From contig CALEKA010000099.1 of NCBI GenBank assembly GCA_937898715.1, positions 1-7,516 on the forward strand: DNA of 7,516 nucleotides. The letters run 5' to 3'. Numbering within the stretch: position 1 is the first letter of the stretch; the number at the start of each line of letters is the position of its first letter. This DNA comes from an uncultured Prevotella sp. GTDB lineage: Bacteria > Bacteroidota > Bacteroidia > Bacteroidales > Bacteroidaceae. Below the pieces are notes generated by a model that was not told the DNA's origin, searched no databases, and saw only the letters and a program-made list of their open reading frames with translations. Of the stretch, positions 5,111 through 7,516 are shown one piece after another. Position numbers and translations under genes: made by a program.

Positions 5111-7345
5111 TTATTTGCTCTGCTTCAATTTCTCGATGAAGAAGTCACTGATAGTCTTGAAGAGGTGGAGGCGCGTGTTGCCACCATAGATGTTGTGATT
5201 GCGGTTGGTGTAGACTTGCTGGCGGAACATTTTGCCGGCTTGAACGTAGGCTTCGCTTACTTCAGTGAAGTTGCGGAAGTGTACGTTGTCATCGGCTGTG
5301 CCGTGGATGAGAAGCAAGTCGCCATGGAGGTTGGCTGCGCGCTGTATGGGGTTGATAGCGTAGCCGTCAGCGTTCTCTTTAGGAGTGCGCATATAGCGTT
5401 CGGTATATACGGTGTCGTAATATTTCCAATTGCTCGGAGCGGCTACTGCTACACCGGCACGGAACACGGGACGACCCTCGCTCATCGACATGAGCGTGTT
5501 GAAACCACCAAAGCTCCATCCCCAGATGGCAATGCGATCCTTGTCTACGTAGGGCAGAGAACCGAGATACAGAGCGGCTTCTACTTGATCTTTTGATTCC
5601 AAGTCGCCTATCTTCAAGTAAGTGCATTTCTCGAAGTCAGCTCCGCGAGCGCCTGTACCACGACCATCTACGCAGGCAAAGATGAAGCCTTGCTGAGCCA
5701 TGTAACTTTCAAACACTCCGCCGGGGTAGAAGCCCATGCCCCAAGAGTCGGTCACTTCCTGCGATCCAGGACCAGAGTACTGATACATAATGACGGGGTA
5801 ATGCTTCGTAGCGTCGAAGTCGCGAGGCTTAATCATCCATCCGTTGAGCTCTACGCCTTCCGAGGTCTTGAAGGTGAAGAATTCCTTCTTGCCCAGAAGC
5901 GGAGTGACTTCGTCTTTGAGCTTCTGATTGTCGAGCATAGTGGAGAGCACCTTGCCGCTTGAAGCATCGCGAAGGGTGGTAACGGGGGGCTGAGTGGCTG
6001 AGGAGTAGACGTTGAGGAAATACTTCATCGTGGTGCTAAAGGTGGCCACGTTTGAGCCAACTTCGGTAGAGAGTTTGCGTTCCTTACCGCTTTTGTCAAT
6101 AGAGTAGACGGCTGTGCGGAGCGGACTCTCTTGGTGAGAACCATAGAAGAAGCGTCCCGACTGAGGGTCGTAACCATAGAAGGCCGATACGTCGTAGTTG
6201 CCCTTCGTCACTTGGCGTTCCATCTTCCCGTTGAGGTTGTACCAATAGATGTGTTTGTAGCCCGAGCGATCTGAGATGTAGGCGAAGTGGTCGCCGTAGA
6301 ACTTCAGGCTGCCGTATGCTGTCTCGGGCACGTACTTGTCTGTCTCCTCACGCACGGCGAGTTTGCACTCTGTGCTGCGCGGATTGGCCATGTAGATGTC
6401 CATGCGGTTTTGGTGACGATTGAGCGTAACGACGGCAAGCTTTGATGGGTCGGAAGTGAAGTGGATGCGGGGAATGTATCCGTCGGAGTCGAGGGGCACT
6501 TTGAGGGTGCGTGTTACTCGATTCTTGATGTCGAAGGTCATCACCGACACGTCGCTATTCTTTGCGCCTGCCACGGGGTACTTATAGTTGTAAGCACCGG
6601 GATATTCGTCGTATTCTTGACGGGTGGGGTAGGCGCCCTTAAACTCTTGAATGCTGTATACTGGCACCTTGCTCTCATCGTAGCGCACCCAAGCGAGCAT
6701 TTGACTGTCTGAAGAGAAATCGAACGAGCGAGCGGTGGTAAACTCCTCTTCGTTCACCCAGTCGGGCAGGCCATTGATCACTTCATTAAACTTACCATCC
6801 TTCGTCACCTGACTCTCGGCATTGCCAAAGAGGAGCTTCACGAGGAAGAGGTTGTTGTCGCGAACGAAAGCTATCACGTTGCCATCTGGCGAGAAGAGAG
6901 GCATCTGTTGCGGTCCACCATCTGAGAGGGGTTCGTACTTCTTATTCTGCACGTCATATATATAGTATACGGCAGTGTATGAGCGTCGATAGATAGGCTT
7001 TGTCTGTGTGCGCAGGAGAATGCGGCGCTCATCGGGCGACATGATGTAGCCATCGATAGCTTCGAGCTTCTGGCTGCCACGTGCTTGAGATACGTCGAAG
7101 AGTACTTCGAGTTCCTTACCCGTCTTGAAGGAGCGACGGATAATCTGCTTATTGTCGCTCGATAGTTGGGTATAGCTTTCGCCATCCTTCATAGGATTTA
7201 CGCCGTAGACGTACTGCGGATTGTACTTACCGCCTGCCATGTCTTCCAGCGTGATGGATTGGCTCTGTTGAGCCATCATCTGAGTGCCCGTAGTAGCGAG
7301 TCCACTCACGAAGAGTGATGCTACGAGCAGAAGAAAACGTTTCAT
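5111..7345 (-). CDS. dpp4: Dipeptidyl peptidase IV (S9B serine peptidase), secreted
   Basis: This 744-residue enzyme releases N-terminal dipeptides, preferably X-Pro and X-Ala, from peptides. A Sec signal peptide (MKRFLLLVASLFVSG..., cleavage near MMAQ) without a lipobox cysteine places it in the periplasm or outside. Residues about 40-480 form the beta-propeller, with DWVNEEEF (195-202), whose E200 and E201 match the human DPP4 Glu205/206 pair that holds the substrate N-terminus. The C-terminal alpha/beta-hydrolase domain has YSGPGSQ (oxyanion Tyr523), GWSFGG (nucleophile Ser611), VYTERY (646-651), HGTADDNVHF (Asp685, Asn687) and NRNHN (His717). The Asp-His spacing of 32 equals that of the human enzyme. 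Length is close to the Porphyromonas gingivalis enzyme, so the gene looks full length. Phe612 replaces the Tyr that follows Ser in human DPP4. It has its own promoter and is followed by a strong hairpin, so it is probably monocistronic. In related oral and gut species such enzymes serve peptide nutrition. Confidence 0.97.
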   Translation of the reverse strand: MKRFLLLVASLFVSGLATTGTQMMAQQSQSITLEDMAGGKYNPQYVYGVNPMKDGESYTQLSSDNKQIIRRSFKTGKELEVLFDVSQARGSQKLEAIDGYIMSPDERRILLRTQTKPIYRRSYTAVYYIYDVQNKKYEPLSDGGPQQMPLFSPDGNVIAFVRDNNLFLVKLLFGNAESQVTKDGKFNEVINGLPDWVNEEEFTTARSFDFSSDSQMLAWVRYDESKVPVYSIQEFKGAYPTRQEYDEYPGAYNYKYPVAGAKNSDVSVMTFDIKNRVTRTLKVPLDSDGYIPRIHFTSDPSKLAVVTLNRHQNRMDIYMANPRSTECKLAVREETDKYVPETAYGSLKFYGDHFAYISDRSGYKHIYWYNLNGKMERQVTKGNYDVSAFYGYDPQSGRFFYGSHQESPLRTAVYSIDKSGKERKLSTEVGSNVATFSTTMKYFLNVYSSATQPPVTTLRDASSGKVLSTMLDNQKLKDEVTPLLGKKEFFTFKTSEGVELNGWMIKPRDFDATKHYPVIMYQYSGPGSQEVTDSWGMGFYPGGVFESYMAQQGFIFACVDGRGTGARGADFEKCTYLKIGDLESKDQVEAALYLGSLPYVDKDRIAIWGWSFGGFNTLMSMSEGRPVFRAGVAVAAPSNWKYYDTVYTERYMRTPKENADGYAINPIQRAANLHGDLLLIHGTADDNVHFRNFTEVSEAYVQAGKMFRQQVYTNRNHNIYGGNTRLHLFKTISDFFIEKLKQSK

Positions 7346-7375
7346 AGAGTGTGTGTCTTAAAGTGTATTTGGGTA

Positions 7376-7383
7376 CAAAAGTA
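7376..7383 (-). promoter_or_regulatory. Probable -7 box of the dpp4 promoter
   Basis: On the minus strand TACTTTTG fits the Bacteroidetes -7 consensus TAnnTTTG exactly. It lies 30 bp upstream of the ATG, which would give a leader of roughly 20-25 bases. I find no TTTG at the expected -33 position, but that element is less conserved. Confidence 0.6.
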
Positions 7384-7445
7384 AGCAATTTACTTGATAC
7401 TTGGCTCTGCCCTGCGCTCTTCTGTAAAGTTTTTCTGCCTTTTGC

Positions 7446-7476
7446 TTTGATTTGCGATTGGCTTGCACTATCTTTG
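7446..7476 (+). promoter_or_regulatory. Divergent Bacteroidetes-type promoter firing out of the window
   Basis: TTTG (7446-7449), a 19-bp spacer and TATCTTTG (7469-7476) match the Bacteroidetes -33/-7 promoter (TTTG, 19-21 bp, TAnnTTTG). It reads rightwards, away from dpp4, so a plus-strand gene probably begins beyond 7516. No start codon followed by a convincing frame is visible in the remaining 40 bases. Confidence 0.6.
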
Positions 7477-7516
7477 CATAAGATAGGCTGCGGCTCGGCA
7501 TAACATTCAAGCAAGC

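Noticed and set aside
5165..5596. Plus-strand open frame of 143 codons opposite dpp4
   Set aside because: It is the antisense shadow of the conserved catalytic domain; its composition mirrors that gene and it has no recognisable domain or promoter.
7227..7514. Minus-strand open frame of 95 codons overlapping the start of dpp4
   Set aside because: It runs through the dpp4 promoter and signal-peptide codons in another frame, and looks like the typical false protein made from a promoter region.

Overview
The window looks like a chromosomal segment of a Bacteroidales bacterium, most likely Prevotella or a close relative. Supporting signs are a periplasmic dipeptidyl peptidase IV, a BspA-type leucine-rich-repeat surface protein, promoters of the Bacteroidetes type (TAnnTTTG at -7) and no strong Shine-Dalgarno sequences. 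The genus is inferred. All recognisable genes lie on the minus strand; the only plus-strand signal is a promoter at the right edge.

Right to left, in the direction of transcription: positions 7346-7516 are an intergenic region between two divergent promoters. The minus-strand promoter drives dpp4 (5111-7345), a complete, secreted S9B serine peptidase with all catalytic residues. A very strong 26-bp-stem hairpin (5032-5109) begins one base after its stop codon. Next comes an AT-rich region with two opposed blocks of degenerate 8-bp tandem repeats (4867-4891 and 4941-4980). The large BspA-like gene follows (start best placed at 4819, stop at 1427). It consists of three copies of one module (a conserved head, a run of LRR_5 repeats and a cap). 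The third copy stops inside a repeat unit and has no cap, so the gene looks truncated.

The truncation is followed at once by a 348-bp non-coding stretch (1079-1426). It holds three tandem 10-mers beside the stop, a pair of 30-bp imperfect direct repeats 79 bp apart, and several TTGTCA/TGACAA sites in both orientations. Beyond it is a gene (128-1078) for a zinc-binding protein with four excisionase-like helix-turn-helix domains, a type seen beside tyrosine recombinases in Bacteroidetes mobile elements. The start of a possible further gene (99 to beyond position 1) follows it. My reading is that positions 1 to about 1426 are one end of an integrated element that cut the 3' end off the BspA-like gene. 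No recombinase is visible in the window, so this is an inference.

I see no RNA genes, CRISPR array or complete insertion sequence. The best candidates for something new are the element-end DNA with its four-domain DNA-binding protein, and the hairpin and 8-mer repeats between the BspA-like gene and dpp4.
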